Notes under the pieces: model-generated
Seen by the model: the letters and a program-made list of their open reading frames with translations, nothing else
The model's database searches: none
Told to the model about the DNA's origin: nothing
Shown here: positions 1-9,841 of the stretch, in pieces
How the letters are laid out: each line of letters starts with the position of its first letter
Position numbering within the stretch: the stretch's first letter is position 1
Assembly: GCA_018062085.1 (NCBI GenBank)
Contig: JAGOSY010000003.1
Coordinates: 137,215 to 201,214, forward strand
DNA: 64,000 nucleotides
Source: a bacterium
GTDB taxonomy: Bacteria > Cyanobacteriota > Vampirovibrionia > Obscuribacterales > Obscuribacteraceae
Direction: 5' to 3'
Made by a program: the position numbers and the translations under genes

Positions 1-135
1 AAGGTTAATCGGCATCATCCATGAATAGAGCTGAGTGGAAAGTACCAAACTGCCCAAAATGGCAATCAGCTGGTCGTAGCGCAAGCCGAATAACTTGGGT
101 GAATCTTCTAAATTTAGAGGGGTGATATCGTCCAT
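1..135 (-). CDS. VirB3/TrbD-like small membrane protein (5' part only)
   Basis: This is an open frame of 45 codons with an ATG start, running off the left edge of the window. It begins MDDITPLNLED and continues with PKLFGLRYDQLI, then a hydrophobic stretch (AILGSLVLST). A short cytosolic leader with an LFG-type motif followed by a membrane segment is the usual start of VirB3/TrbD inner-membrane proteins of type IV secretion systems. Its position, two genes downstream of the VirB6/TrbL-like gene on the same strand, fits that reading. The assignment is inference from a fragment; any small membrane protein could begin this way. Confidence 0.45.
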   Translation of the reverse strand, partial: MDDITPLNLEDSPKLFGLRYDQLIAILGSLVLSTQLYSWMMPINL

Positions 136-213
136 GTTTACATTCTACTTGTAGAGCTAAGTGGTTGCAGGTCTAACTGGATTGAGAGCGAACTGGTTGA
201 AGTGCTAACTAGT

Positions 214-885
214 CTAAGAATTAACAGGCTGAGCACAGTTGAAAATAATTCCTACGATATGAGGTGGAAGCCTTACTGTACTTTTATTCCCATAAAGCGC
301 AAACTCCTTCATCTTGGCGACGAGCTCAGGGGGTAAACCCGCAGTCGAATCAACTTTCTCGTAGCACTTTATAGCACCGTCATACTCACCTGATAAGCGC
401 AAAATCTCACCCATAACATAATTATAGCGGCTCCGATTGCCCGCCCAGCTAGGGTCAGCCAGGGCAGCAGCCAGTTCATTTTTGGCTAAAGTAAGAAATT
501 TACTTCCATCAACTCCCTCTTCCATGGCACACCAATAACCGTTCAAAGCCAATACTGAGCGGTCTAGGGTATGCACGTTATGCTTACGGCCAGAAGCCAC
601 AGCATGAGCAAATTTCTTGGAGGGCTCAGTGGGCGGCGAGTCTGGTACAACCTGTGGCAGATAAAAATGCTCTTTGAATGATGACAACCACCAGGTATAA
701 ATACAATTAGGACACATGGCAAGCAGGCTCGAACGCAGTTCAGGGTCGGGCAAGATGCGATGCAGGTCGCTTTCTATTGGTGTTGTCAAATCAATGGCCG
801 GCAATCTCGCCACTTCATAAGTAGCAAAAATCGTCTGGCATTCAGGACAGACCACTGTCAGGTGGCGTAATTTGAAGAACTTCAT
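214..885 (-). CDS. Zinc-ribbon plus TPR protein, DUF2225-like
   Basis: This 223-residue cytosolic protein has no signal peptide. Two Cys pairs (CPEC near residue 13 and CPNC near residue 58) look like a zinc ribbon. The C-terminal half contains one clear TPR unit (YNYVMGEILRLSGEYDGAIKCYEKV region, near residues 150-175). This arrangement of a CPxC ribbon followed by a helical repeat resembles DUF2225-type proteins of unknown function. It lies between the VirB6-like gene and the VirB3-like fragment on the same strand, so it is probably co-transcribed with them. The role is unknown; a scaffold or regulator of the secretion locus is only a guess. Confidence 0.6.
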   Translation of the reverse strand: MKFFKLRHLTVVCPECQTIFATYEVARLPAIDLTTPIESDLHRILPDPELRSSLLAMCPNCIYTWWLSSFKEHFYLPQVVPDSPPTEPSKKFAHAVASGRKHNVHTLDRSVLALNGYWCAMEEGVDGSKFLTLAKNELAAALADPSWAGNRSRYNYVMGEILRLSGEYDGAIKCYEKVDSTAGLPPELVAKMKEFALYGNKSTVRLPPHIVGIIFNCAQPVNS

Positions 886-995
886 GGCTCTTTATTATCA
901 GCCTTATGTGTTGTCATATAAATGCTTTGGCTAAGCAACAGTGACTATCTATTTTAACTTAGCGATTTTAACTTAGCTATCTTAGCCTAGCCAGC

Positions 996-3900
996 TCAGC
1001 CGTTGCCGTTGTTGTAACCGTCTTGACCGAACATACGTTCCATCATGCGCTTGACCAAACGGTCTTTTGGCACAGGTGATTGATCGTATCTTGCCACTTG
1101 TCCGCCAGCATTGCGAACAGGCACTGGTCTAGGCACGAACCGTGGATCTTGGCGAACAGAGTCGACATAGTCTTTAGTCAGATAAGGATCGCCGTATGTT
1201 TGCGGATCTTGTCTGTGTGCTTCGACAATGGCTCGAGCAGTATAGACAGAGCCGTAGTCTATATTGTTAGCTTGCCATCTAGGATCAGCGTCCATCATCG
1301 ATTGCACAACTTGCACATCACTGGTCGATACGTTGGAAGCACCAACAGCATTTGCAGCAACGGCCACAGCTGGCATCGAGCTAGGATTCTGAGAATAGGC
1401 CTGTACAGCAGTTTCTAACATCTGATACTTACCAGGGTCAGATTCATCTTTCGATGGGTCATAAATTTGCTTCCAGTCCATGCCATTGGCTCTTAGATCG
1501 GCAACAACTTGTTTAACCAAATTCTGCGAACCACCAAACTGACTGACAGCGCTGGCAACAGCAGATTGCTGCAGGCCACCTGAGTCAAGCACTTGACCAG
1601 AGACCGATTGTTCAACATCGATAGAGACATTTTCAGAAGGCAAGCTGCCACCGCCACCGCCGTTGCCACCGTCTACGCGACCAATCTGAATTTGGCCAGC
1701 AGATGAACCAACTGAGCCACCAGGCAATTTGACTGAGCCCAGATTACCGAGATTACTTCCACCTTGATTGCTTGGTGGTTGAATACGGGAGTTAACCGTA
1801 ATCGGTCCGCCTTGCATGGTTGGCAGATTAGATGGCAGAGGAATAGCATTCGGATTAATACTGCCAGCGCCAGCCGATGGACCGTCAAGGAAGAGGTCAA
1901 CGTCAGCAGTACCACCACCACCGCTGTACCCACCACCACCACCACCAGACATGGTGACGCCACCGAGTACAGGAGGTGCAACGTTGCCACCGCCGCCAGA
2001 TCCACTACCTGAGCCACCACCGCCACCGATGTTGACGCCGCCGAGATTCATGTTGCCGCCGCCACCACCGCCGCCACCACCGAAGTTGCGCTGCAGGTTG
2101 GCCATAACAACGTTGCCGCCTCGCAACGAATTGTAGGCGCCGACGTAGTCTTCTGGTCTAGCGTTAGCGCCAACCATCGAAGCTACTTGGTCAACCGTGT
2201 TGAAGTCTCGACAGACAGATACACCGTTGTCGTCATGGATGCCCGCTTGAGCCAAGGCACCGAGTGTCTGAACGACCTCAGCTGGCATAGCTTGAGCACG
2301 GTTGCCATACCAGGCATCTTGCACCAAACCGTTTGTGCCTTCAGGGAGTTCAGCAGAAGCTCTAGCTTGCATATACTCACCGCCACCACGAATAGTGGCA
2401 CCTCGCAACCAGGGCTGGGCCTTGAGAACGCTTTGGTTAGCAGCAACGGCTCTGTTGCAAGGAGTGATCGGCAGACCACTCTGGATCAGAGCTTCAGTGG
2501 CAGGTCCCATTCTCCAGCTCCATCCAGATTCAGGTGAATCAGTGCTGGTCATGATGTGAGCAGCCCAAGCTTGTTGGTCTTCGCTCATCGGGCCATATCT
2601 ATTGACCAAGTGCTCAGTGTAAGCGTTACCTTCTTCACCGTTAATATAAGCTTGTGAACCAAGAGCAGCATGCTTAGCCATCGAACGAGCGAAGCTCTGC
2701 TTAGCCGCAGCAGTCTGTGTCCATGAACTTCCGTTATAGGCCAAGATACCAGCAGCAGCTCTCTGAGCCATACCCTTAGGTTTGTGCTCACCCGCATCAA
2801 TAGATGACTGCCGAGCAGCGTCATAAGCTTCGGCGTCAGTACTCATCAATTCGCCATAAGCACCGGCCATGATTTGCATACCTTTCTGCTCATCAGAAGC
2901 ACCTTCACCAGTACGAATGTGCATCAAGTGGCCTTGGTTATCATAAACGTTCTCTGGCTTACCGCTCCGCGACACACCAAGAGTTGCGCCTTGAGCCAAC
3001 CTGATTGCAGCAGCAGCAACCCGGTAAGGAACGTGTCTATAACCAGCTTGCATATAGCCATCGAACATAGAGGCTTTCTGACCAGGAGTACCAGGCTGGG
3101 TAGGTTGAGCAGCAGGACCACCCTGAGGTGTACCGCCACTATTACCGCCGCCACCACTGCCATCATCACCGTCGCCACCATCACCACCAGCGAAGCTAGC
3201 TGTCTGTGCGCCATTGACAGGAGGAGCGCCACCGGTACCGCCAGCTGTCGTTGTGAATTGTGTCGGGGTTGCAGCAGGAGGAGTGCCCGCTCTGGTAGCA
3301 CCAGGAGTGACGTTGACTGTACCCTGATTTACAGTAGCACCAGGCTGACCTGACACTGGAGGAACTACTCTGCCAGTCACAGTTCCGGTTGCATTAACCC
3401 CATCGACTCGGCCTGTATTTGCACTAGGGTTTACAGTTCCGGTAGGTCTAACGGTTCCCATAGCTGCAGCACCTGCTGCGCCTGCAGCGCCAGCAACAGC
3501 AGCCTCTTCAACCAATTCAGCATTAACGAGTGGAGCGCCAGTATTGGCATTAGCCATAGGCGGAACTAGACCGCTAGTTGGCGTTATATTCTGCATATTA
3601 GGATTAGCGACACCGGGCTGTGCAGTATTAGCTGCCGCTCCGCTTGACACCACCCGACCATTAACGTCAGTTGTTGTAGCTGCTGGCGGTGTCGGTGTCT
3701 GAGCGCCAGCCTGGGTCTTAACTGTCTGACCAGCAGCCACCACACCAGCAGCAGTGGCAGCTGCAGTGGTCGCGGCGTTAACTAGTGGATTGCCAGCACC
3801 AGGCTTCAGTGTTGCTGTTCCATCTTTGCCAGCAGCCAACGCTTGTGCCGCAGGATCAGCATTGATGATCTCTTCACCAGTGACCACAGATGTGCCAGCT

Positions 3901-6900
3901 GGGGTGACTCCAGCATTTGCCATTGGCGGAACGATACCGCTGGTATTGGTCAAGTTAGGATTAACGACACCGGGCTGAGCGGCATTAGGTGTCGCTCCGC
4001 TTGAAACCACCCGACCATTAACGTCAGTTGTTGTAGCTGCTGGCGGTGTTGGTGTCTGAGCGCCGGTCTGAGTTTTAATTCCTTGACCAGCAACCACACC
4101 AGCAGCGGTGGCAGCAGCAGTAGCAGCTGCATTTACTATTGGATTGCCACCAGGCTTAAGTGTTGCTGTGCCTTCTTTGCCAGCAGCCAAAGCTTGGGCT
4201 GCCGGATCGGCATTAATGATCTCCTCACCGGTCACATTAGAAGTAGCAGCCGGTGTGACTCCAGGGTTAGGTTGAACGCCTGTTGAAACGCCAGTCTGGC
4301 CAGTAAGATTGGCAGCAGCTACATTGCCAGTCGGATTTGCACCAGTATTACCAGGAGTGCCAGATGTGCCAACTACCTTGCCATTAACATCAGTAGTCAC
4401 TTGCCCTGGAGGTGTGACACCAGGAGTTTTCATGGCATTGGCGGCATTAGTTGCAACCACTGCGGCTGCCGCACCACCGGCAGCCGCAGCTGCTAATGTA
4501 GCGCCTGTATTTGGCTTGTTAGTGAATGTTCCTTCTTTAGCATTAGCGACAACTGGCGCACCGGGATCGGCAGGGTTGAGCGTTTCTTCTCCAGCAACCA
4601 TAGCTGTGGTCGGGTCAGTTCCCTTGCCAGTGGCAACACTGCCAGTGACTGAAGCAAGCTGTGAAGAGTTAATTGGAGGAATCACTGACTTGTCGCCAGC
4701 AGCAGTGACAGGGTTTGAACCTGGTTTAGGCACAACACTGGTGTCACCTTTCGCGCCGTCAAGCGGCTTAGCTGCACCACCAACACCCTTACCGCCGTCA
4801 ACAGTAGTCTTAACTGAACCGTCAGCATTGAGATTAGAGCCAGGTGTACCAGGAGTGCCACTGCCAGCCATTTTCAGACCAGGTACCACCGATGAGGCCA
4901 CGGCCTTACCAGCTTCATCACCTGTACCAGTTACTTCAACTTCATCACCAGCGGCCTTCAAAGCAGCTCCTGCAGCAGCACCAGCTGCGGCACCCTTGGC
5001 TATATCAGCAGGGTTTATACCAGATGCCAGGTCTTTACCCTTACCAGTTAATTCGGCACCAGTCCCTTTAGCATCAGCTTTAGGGTCAACAACTTTGCCA
5101 GTAACGGTAGCTTGATCTTTAACTACTTCGCCTGGTTTGCCTCCGGCAGCAGGCGGAGCAGTAACTCCAGCCTTAATAGGTTGGCCTTTAGCATCGGTCA
5201 ATTCTTTGCCGTTCTTATCAGTCAAATTACCAGCGGCATTGACAAGACCACCAGCAGCAGCTGCAGCGGCAGCAGCTTTAGCGGCCTCCGCAGTGCTCAA
5301 TTCCTTGCTAGCCTGTTCTCCAGTACCAGCATTCGCATTAGCAGCAGCAGCATCTTTGTTAGCTGTATTGAGAGCACTATTGGCACCCATGGCTGCCATA
5401 CCAGCACCCACTGCCGCAGCACCAAGTGCTACACCAGTTCCAGTCTTGGCAGCACTAGCCAAAGCATCAGCGGCACCAGTAGCCGGACTCACCGGTTTAT
5501 TAGGGCCAGTACCAGGAGGCACAACATTGGCAGCAGCTCCAGTTCCAGGAGCACTCTTATCAGAAGCTTTATTAGCAGCATTAGGATCAACAGGATTCAG
5601 TGGCTTCCCGTCGGGACCCAAGCCAGTGCCCTTGCCGTCTTTAGGCCCCTTAGGACCTTCTGGCGGCTTAATTGGTTTACCGTCAGGACCAAGTCCGCCA
5701 GCTCCCGGACCCTTGTTGCCTTTCGGTCCACCAGGCTCAACCTTACCAGTGGCCTGAGCACTACGAATATCTTTTAATAGTCCAGGATTGGCAACATCAT
5801 TAGCCAAACCATTTAGTTCAACACCTTGCGATTTAGGCGCACCCTTAGCTCCGGCATAACCGAAGTTACCAACTGCATTGGCAAAGTGCTTGGCACGATC
5901 ACCGAGCATGCCACCCAAAGCCTTACCGCCAGCAAGCAAACCACCGGTAATCAAACCAGCAGAAACGAAGTCTGACATTGGCGAAATTTGAGCCCGAGCC
6001 AAGAACGATGGCACCTGAATCATCAGTTGCAAGACACCCACAGCCATGACAATTTTGCCCCAAGGGTTGAAGTCAGATAAGACCACAATCACCAAAATTT
6101 TGAGCATGCCAACCCAAACGAATGTCCACAAGCTCACTTCAACAAATGAGCGCACAAAACCAGAGCAGACATTTTCAGTATCGGGCAGTGCGAAGAAGAC
6201 TAAGAACAAAGGAGCGAACATATATTGAGCAGTGAGCAAAGCAGTCTGAATCGCCTTGAGCACGAGAATATAAATCAGCTCAGCAATGAGAATGCCGCCA
6301 AGCACCAAGTAGATAATCAAACCAACGAAGGCGACAAGAGTACCGACAGTTCCTAAAACAATACCGCCAGCGCCACCAGCCAGAATGCCGCCCAAAACCT
6401 GACCAGCTACAGGAGCTGTAGCATTGGCGAGTAGACCAGCACCAGCAACCAAACCGCCTTTAACAGCTGCAGCCATAGCGGCATCAAGCATGGCTACTTG
6501 GTCGGCCGAATTGAAGTAAAGGGCCTTGATCATCTCATTGGTGATCTGTATTTCAAAAGCGTAGATCGTCGGCCAAGCAAGCAATAGACCAGCAGTGAAG
6601 ATCAAGCGACCAACTGCTCCCATCATGTTGCCGTTGCCACGAATGGCAGCATCTGCCCAGTACTTCCAAATACAAAGAATGAAGAGCAAGAGCAAAAGGT
6701 CAACAGCGATGCCGTACATGATGTCGGCACCTTGACGAACATAGGGCGAAATGTCATCAACAGCAGCACCTGGACCACCAGGAGTAGTGCTGAGACCGTT
6801 AACGGCAATATTGGGGTTGAGTACAAAGATGCGCAAGAAGCCAGTCAAAAACTGCACAGCGTCGGCGACCCAGCCGTTGATAAATTCACTCAACCACTTA

Positions 6901-7502
6901 CCGATAAGCTGACCGATGTTGGCGAAGAGGTTAGAGATGATGTCATCTCCCCAAAATGCAGCTATACCTTGATAGGTGTCGTTATAAGCACCAAAATCAG
7001 GCCATAACTGTTGCTCGACGTTTTGAGCCACAGCCTCTGTGTTTTGCTCGGCCTGTTGTGTGACCAAGTTGGTCTGGCCAGGAGCGTCATAAATGTTTTC
7101 TGCGGTTGGCTGGGTTTGGCTAGCACCTTGGCTGGGGTCGCCAGCATTAGGGCTGACAAAGTCGTCACCAGGCGAAGGCACCGAAGTCTGGGCCACGGCC
7201 GCTATTGAAAATGCGAATGGCGCTACTAGCATGAAAACTGCTACCAGCGCGATTAATTGCTTATGAAAGCGATATTTGAGGTTAGTTAAGGTGTTTCCGT
7301 TATCCACTGTTGACTGCTTGCAGAAGAAAGAAAGGTAATTCAGACCAAATACACTCTGGCGAGCGTATCTCTTAAGCAACACTGTAGTGCCAATATAAAA
7401 TCCTGTCAGTGTGGTTATTCCCATTCTGCGGGCAAAACAGCCATCTTTTAATGTGCTGTTAAGGGTTTTGGCAACATTCGTTATGCGCTCAGAGTCGAAC
7501 AT
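996..7502 (-). CDS. Giant VirB6/TrbL-like polytopic membrane protein with a very long low-complexity tail
   Basis: This is a 2168-residue protein. A hydrophobic segment at about 82-104 ends in AVAQ and could be an uncleaved anchor or signal. A conserved motif follows at about 144-195 (NLVTQQAEQ, AVAQN, LWPDFG, GDDIISN). A polytopic core at about 255-510 has several membrane helices, including the KYWADAAIRG and LLLAWPTIYA loops, in the style of VirB6/TrbL channel proteins of type IV secretion. The remaining roughly 1650 residues are Ala/Gly/Pro/Thr-rich with near-identical repeats, poly-Gly runs and a more ordered segment around 1490-1720. Typical VirB6/TrbL proteins are 300-500 residues; extended forms are known in some intracellular bacteria. 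The start has a GGTGGTG ribosome site about 5 nt upstream. The VirB6 call rests on topology and context. Confidence 0.7.
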   Translation of the reverse strand: MFDSERITNVAKTLNSTLKDGCFARRMGITTLTGFYIGTTVLLKRYARQSVFGLNYLSFFCKQSTVDNGNTLTNLKYRFHKQLIALVAVFMLVAPFAFSIAAVAQTSVPSPGDDFVSPNAGDPSQGASQTQPTAENIYDAPGQTNLVTQQAEQNTEAVAQNVEQQLWPDFGAYNDTYQGIAAFWGDDIISNLFANIGQLIGKWLSEFINGWVADAVQFLTGFLRIFVLNPNIAVNGLSTTPGGPGAAVDDISPYVRQGADIMYGIAVDLLLLLFILCIWKYWADAAIRGNGNMMGAVGRLIFTAGLLLAWPTIYAFEIQITNEMIKALYFNSADQVAMLDAAMAAAVKGGLVAGAGLLANATAPVAGQVLGGILAGGAGGIVLGTVGTLVAFVGLIIYLVLGGILIAELIYILVLKAIQTALLTAQYMFAPLFLVFFALPDTENVCSGFVRSFVEVSLWTFVWVGMLKILVIVVLSDFNPWGKIVMAVGVLQLMIQVPSFLARAQISPMSDFVSAGLITGGLLAGGKALGGMLGDRAKHFANAVGNFGYAGAKGAPKSQGVELNGLANDVANPGLLKDIRSAQATGKVEPGGPKGNKGPGAGGLGPDGKPIKPPEGPKGPKDGKGTGLGPDGKPLNPVDPNAANKASDKSAPGTGAAANVVPPGTGPNKPVSPATGAADALASAAKTGTGVALGAAAVGAGMAAMGANSALNTANKDAAAANANAGTGEQASKELSTAEAAKAAAAAAAAGGLVNAAGNLTDKNGKELTDAKGQPIKAGVTAPPAAGGKPGEVVKDQATVTGKVVDPKADAKGTGAELTGKGKDLASGINPADIAKGAAAGAAAGAALKAAGDEVEVTGTGDEAGKAVASSVVPGLKMAGSGTPGTPGSNLNADGSVKTTVDGGKGVGGAAKPLDGAKGDTSVVPKPGSNPVTAAGDKSVIPPINSSQLASVTGSVATGKGTDPTTAMVAGEETLNPADPGAPVVANAKEGTFTNKPNTGATLAAAAAGGAAAAVVATNAANAMKTPGVTPPGQVTTDVNGKVVGTSGTPGNTGANPTGNVAAANLTGQTGVSTGVQPNPGVTPAATSNVTGEEIINADPAAQALAAGKEGTATLKPGGNPIVNAAATAAATAAGVVAGQGIKTQTGAQTPTPPAATTTDVNGRVVSSGATPNAAQPGVVNPNLTNTSGIVPPMANAGVTPAGTSVVTGEEIINADPAAQALAAGKDGTATLKPGAGNPLVNAATTAAATAAGVVAAGQTVKTQAGAQTPTPPAATTTDVNGRVVSSGAAANTAQPGVANPNMQNITPTSGLVPPMANANTGAPLVNAELVEEAAVAGAAGAAGAAAMGTVRPTGTVNPSANTGRVDGVNATGTVTGRVVPPVSGQPGATVNQGTVNVTPGATRAGTPPAATPTQFTTTAGGTGGAPPVNGAQTASFAGGDGGDGDDGSGGGGNSGGTPQGGPAAQPTQPGTPGQKASMFDGYMQAGYRHVPYRVAAAAIRLAQGATLGVSRSGKPENVYDNQGHLMHIRTGEGASDEQKGMQIMAGAYGELMSTDAEAYDAARQSSIDAGEHKPKGMAQRAAAGILAYNGSSWTQTAAAKQSFARSMAKHAALGSQAYINGEEGNAYTEHLVNRYGPMSEDQQAWAAHIMTSTDSPESGWSWRMGPATEALIQSGLPITPCNRAVAANQSVLKAQPWLRGATIRGGGEYMQARASAELPEGTNGLVQDAWYGNRAQAMPAEVVQTLGALAQAGIHDDNGVSVCRDFNTVDQVASMVGANARPEDYVGAYNSLRGGNVVMANLQRNFGGGGGGGGGNMNLGGVNIGGGGGSGSGSGGGGNVAPPVLGGVTMSGGGGGGYSGGGGTADVDLFLDGPSAGAGSINPNAIPLPSNLPTMQGGPITVNSRIQPPSNQGGSNLGNLGSVKLPGGSVGSSAGQIQIGRVDGGNGGGGGSLPSENVSIDVEQSVSGQVLDSGGLQQSAVASAVSQFGGSQNLVKQVVADLRANGMDWKQIYDPSKDESDPGKYQMLETAVQAYSQNPSSMPAVAVAANAVGASNVSTSDVQVVQSMMDADPRWQANNIDYGSVYTARAIVEAHRQDPQTYGDPYLTKDYVDSVRQDPRFVPRPVPVRNAGGQVARYDQSPVPKDRLVKRMMERMFGQDGYNNGNG
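3540..4640 (-). repeat. Tandem repeats of about 117 codons inside the VirB6-like gene
   Basis: Two long copies lie 351 bp apart, for example the segment coding EEIINADPAAQALAAGK, which recurs around 3861 and 4212. A third, more diverged copy (EETLNPADPGAPVVANAK) lies around 4575. Each unit runs through an NP.VNA, Ala-rich stretch and a TTDVNGRVV segment. The period is a multiple of three, so copy-number changes keep the frame. Confidence 0.8.
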
Positions 7503-7551
7503 AATTCACCACCAACAAAAGAAAAAAGGAATGAAATAACTTCCTGACAAT

Positions 7552-7596
7552 ATTTTAAGCTTGCTCAGATGCTTTTGGGAGCACGGTCTTTCCCAT
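7552..7596 (-). promoter_or_regulatory. Shared upstream motif and -10-like element before the VirB6-like gene
   Basis: Read on the minus strand, 7596-7581 is ATGGGAAAGACCGTGC. It closely matches sites upstream of five other units of this locus. A TAAAAT hexamer (7557-7552) follows the core by about 26 nt and precedes the start codon by about 50 nt. The spacing would suit an activator site overlapping the -35 position. The function is inferred from repetition only. Confidence 0.45.
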
Positions 7597-7686
7597 CCTA
7601 GAGGGAAGATCTTGAGAAATTTATGTGCCACTTGAGTGCAATCCGGGAGCAATCCGGGAGCAATTCGAGGGCGATTCGAGCGCAGT

Positions 7687-8889
7687 TTAATGTAAAGCGC
7701 GCTGCTTCAATTTGATTTTCCACTGGGCGAAACGCTGCTGCTTGCCAGAAATTTGCAGAACTGGCGCTGCCACTTGCCGCAAAGATTGCTTACCAGACAC
7801 TAACCGACTAACAGCAGGCACCGAGCGACTATTTGCAGAAACCGTTCTCTGTGCAACCGGCAAAAAATATTGGCTAAGCTGTCGCAGATTTTGCTTTAGA
7901 TTGGACCGTCGACCCGTCACTTTGGCTTGGCGGGCTGAGCGGAAGAACAGAAGCATGAGCACCATCGGAACGACCAAGCGCCACTCAGTCAGTATCGCCC
8001 AGAGTACAGTGGCCACATGAAGGAAGACTCCGGGCCAATTGACGCGAGCGACATGGGCCGCTGCTGAGGCATCACCATATGGCGATGCCTGCCAGTCAGC
8101 GACAAAATTGCTGAATTTCGATTGATTGAAAGACCAAAGGGGCCAGCATGCGGTAACTCGCTCTTGTTCTTTAGATATGGATTGAGCCGATAGCACTGTC
8201 TGAGTCGGTTGGCTGAGACAAAAAACAGCGGCAACAGGGGCAATCATTATCAAACATAGAGCAACACGCACCAACTGCTGGTCAAAAAAGTGTTTAGTCA
8301 GATATGAGATTTGCCCTTTGCGTCTGTTGCGGAAAGCAGCTGACCCGCCACGAGAAGTAAAACCCAGTTGAAAGGCAATGCGGCGTCGGATAAATCTGAG
8401 TGTTTGTTGCACTTTGGACAGTTGCAGAATCCCGAAAATTCCACATGCAAACATGGCTGTAGCGACTTGGATGATTGACCAACAGTCCTGCAAACGGATG
8501 ATGGGTTCACTCCAGAAGCAGCTAGATCCTTGATAGGTTTCATTGAAAGAACCAAAATCAGGCCAGAGCTGCGGATCGACATTCTGCGCTACAGCTTCCG
8601 TTTCTTGTTCGGCCTGTTCAGTGACAAGATTTATCCTAACGGCTTTGCTAGGGACAAATTTAGGGACAGAAGTCACATTCTCAATGATCGGCGCAGGGGC
8701 AATAGCCACTTCTTCTCTGTAGCTAAAACTCGAATAAAGCAAAATAGCGGGGACAATAATGACGCACAAGTACGCCGCAGTGACAAATACTCCACCACCC
8801 CATTGAAATAGTAGTATTCCGGAATTGGTCTTCTGATTCGCTGGTAGATGGGCAGAGCGTGCAAGCAAAAATTTAGCGCGATTAGACAT
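7687..8889 (-). CDS. Membrane protein with a copy of the VirB6-like N-terminal module (paralogue B)
   Basis: This is a 400-residue protein of no recognised family. A membrane segment at about 33-55 is followed at 86-130 by a close copy of the motif in the neighbouring VirB6-like protein (NLVTEQAEQETEAVAQN, LWPDFGSFNETYQG). Further hydrophobic segments occur near 137-155, 205-225 and 285-315, and the last 80 residues are strongly basic. It lacks the VirB6 polytopic core and the low-complexity tail. The start has a GGTGGT ribosome site as in its paralogues, and the shared upstream motif lies about 116 nt before it. It is probably a diverged partial duplication with a new C-terminus; its role is unknown. 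Confidence 0.65.
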   Translation of the reverse strand: MSNRAKFLLARSAHLPANQKTNSGILLFQWGGGVFVTAAYLCVIIVPAILLYSSFSYREEVAIAPAPIIENVTSVPKFVPSKAVRINLVTEQAEQETEAVAQNVDPQLWPDFGSFNETYQGSSCFWSEPIIRLQDCWSIIQVATAMFACGIFGILQLSKVQQTLRFIRRRIAFQLGFTSRGGSAAFRNRRKGQISYLTKHFFDQQLVRVALCLIMIAPVAAVFCLSQPTQTVLSAQSISKEQERVTACWPLWSFNQSKFSNFVADWQASPYGDASAAAHVARVNWPGVFLHVATVLWAILTEWRLVVPMVLMLLFFRSARQAKVTGRRSNLKQNLRQLSQYFLPVAQRTVSANSRSVPAVSRLVSGKQSLRQVAAPVLQISGKQQRFAQWKIKLKQRALH

Positions 8890-8976
8890 ACTGCCACCAC
8901 CATGGAAAAAGAAAATTGAGGAACTCCAGGCTCGAATTGAAAACTTAAACTGAAACTCAGAGCTGTCCTCTACTCT

Positions 8977-9020
8977 AATTTACTGCGCCAGGTTGGTTTT
9001 GGCAGCACGGTCTTCCCCAT
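8977..9020 (-). promoter_or_regulatory. Shared upstream motif and -10-like element before paralogue B
   Basis: On the minus strand the 16-mer at 9020-9005 reads ATGGGGAAGACCGTGC. After about 25 nt it is followed by TAAATT (8982-8977). It differs from the copy upstream of the VirB6-like gene at only one position of the core. The flanking bases (CAAGGATGGGG before, TGCCAAAA after) are also partly shared, as expected for a duplicated control region or a conserved operator. Confidence 0.45.
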
Positions 9021-9139
9021 CCTTGACGCAGGAATTTCGGCTAATGAGTCCTATGCTGATTTCAAATGTGTCATATTTTTTGAAGAAAAACTGACTGAAG
9101 CATTTCAGAAAAATATACAGATGCAACCGCTTAGGACAT

Positions 9140-9841
9140 TCAGCGAGAGTCTGTCCTCCATCGACACCAGCGCTGTCGACTGGAATAAAGCGCTGTAGCT
9201 GTTTTCGATGTGGTTTTCTTAGCCCCAATTTTCCCTACTGGCCACCGCGGAAAGCCATAGGAACTACGGTAAGAATTAACCACCAGAAGAGCTACCAAAG
9301 GGGGCAAAGGACCGACAATTAGCCAACTATCGCGAAACCACATCCAAAATAGCATTGCAATGTTGGCAAAGAAATTGGAAATAATGTCATCCCCGAAAAA
9401 TGCTCCCAGCTCATAGCATTCTCCATAAGGGTCAGCATGGAAAACGCAATCGTTGTAGGGGCAAAAATCGGGCCTGAGCTTGTCTTCTAAACCCTGAGCC
9501 ACTGCAGCGATTTCTTCTTCAAACTGCTCCGTCACCAAATTTGTCAAGCCTGGTGGCCCAATGACTGGATCGACACCAGGTTTAGGCGACTGCACTTCGT
9601 ACTCTTCGACTAAGCTTTCAGCTCTCTGCCTCTCAAATGAAGTAGGGCTTCCGCAAAGTGCAGACTTAACTGCGCCCCCAGCCCAAACTGACAGCAATAA
9701 CCAAATCGACAAAAATGCTAGTGCCAACCAGCGCATCAATTCTTTCTTGTTGCTGAAATAGACCGCAGCTGGGCGTCCATAGCAGATATGTTTCTTCAGT
9801 TTGGCTGGAGTCGGTGGCAATCGATTTGTTCTATAAATCAT
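9140..9841 (-). CDS. Membrane protein with a copy of the VirB6-like N-terminal module (paralogue C)
   Basis: This is a 233-residue protein. A membrane segment lies at about 38-57. The module occupies 100-161 (LTNLVTEQFEEE, AVAQG, RPDFCPYND, then GAFFGDDIISNFFANI) with a Cys-containing insertion in the middle. A second hydrophobic stretch follows at 160-190, then a basic tail. It keeps the GDDIISN part better than paralogue B does. Its ATG overlaps the stop of the preceding gene (ATGA), so the two are translationally coupled. The ribosome site is GGGGGTG. Both genes start MIY. No enzymatic motif is visible; the role is unknown. Confidence 0.6.
   Translation of the reverse strand: MIYRTNRLPPTPAKLKKHICYGRPAAVYFSNKKELMRWLALAFLSIWLLLSVWAGGAVKSALCGSPTSFERQRAESLVEEYEVQSPKPGVDPVIGPPGLTNLVTEQFEEEIAAVAQGLEDKLRPDFCPYNDCVFHADPYGECYELGAFFGDDIISNFFANIAMLFWMWFRDSWLIVGPLPPLVALLVVNSYRSSYGFPRWPVGKIGAKKTTSKTATALYSSRQRWCRWRTDSR

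Noticed and set aside
4700..4730. GGTTTGAACCTGG, resembling a tRNA T-loop
   Set aside because: It lies inside the VirB6-like reading frame with no surrounding cloverleaf.
4309..5115. Long plus-strand ORF opposite the VirB6-like gene
   Set aside because: It is antisense to the Ala/Gly/Pro-rich repeats and has low-complexity composition mirroring them, with no ribosome site or domain.
5137..5757. Plus-strand ORF antisense to the VirB6-like tail
   Set aside because: It is a shadow frame of GC-rich low-complexity coding sequence.
7632..7682. Short direct repeats (GCAATCCGGGA type) between the VirB6-like gene and paralogue B
   Set aside because: Only a few degenerate copies, with no inverted ends or target duplication; probably replication-slippage noise.
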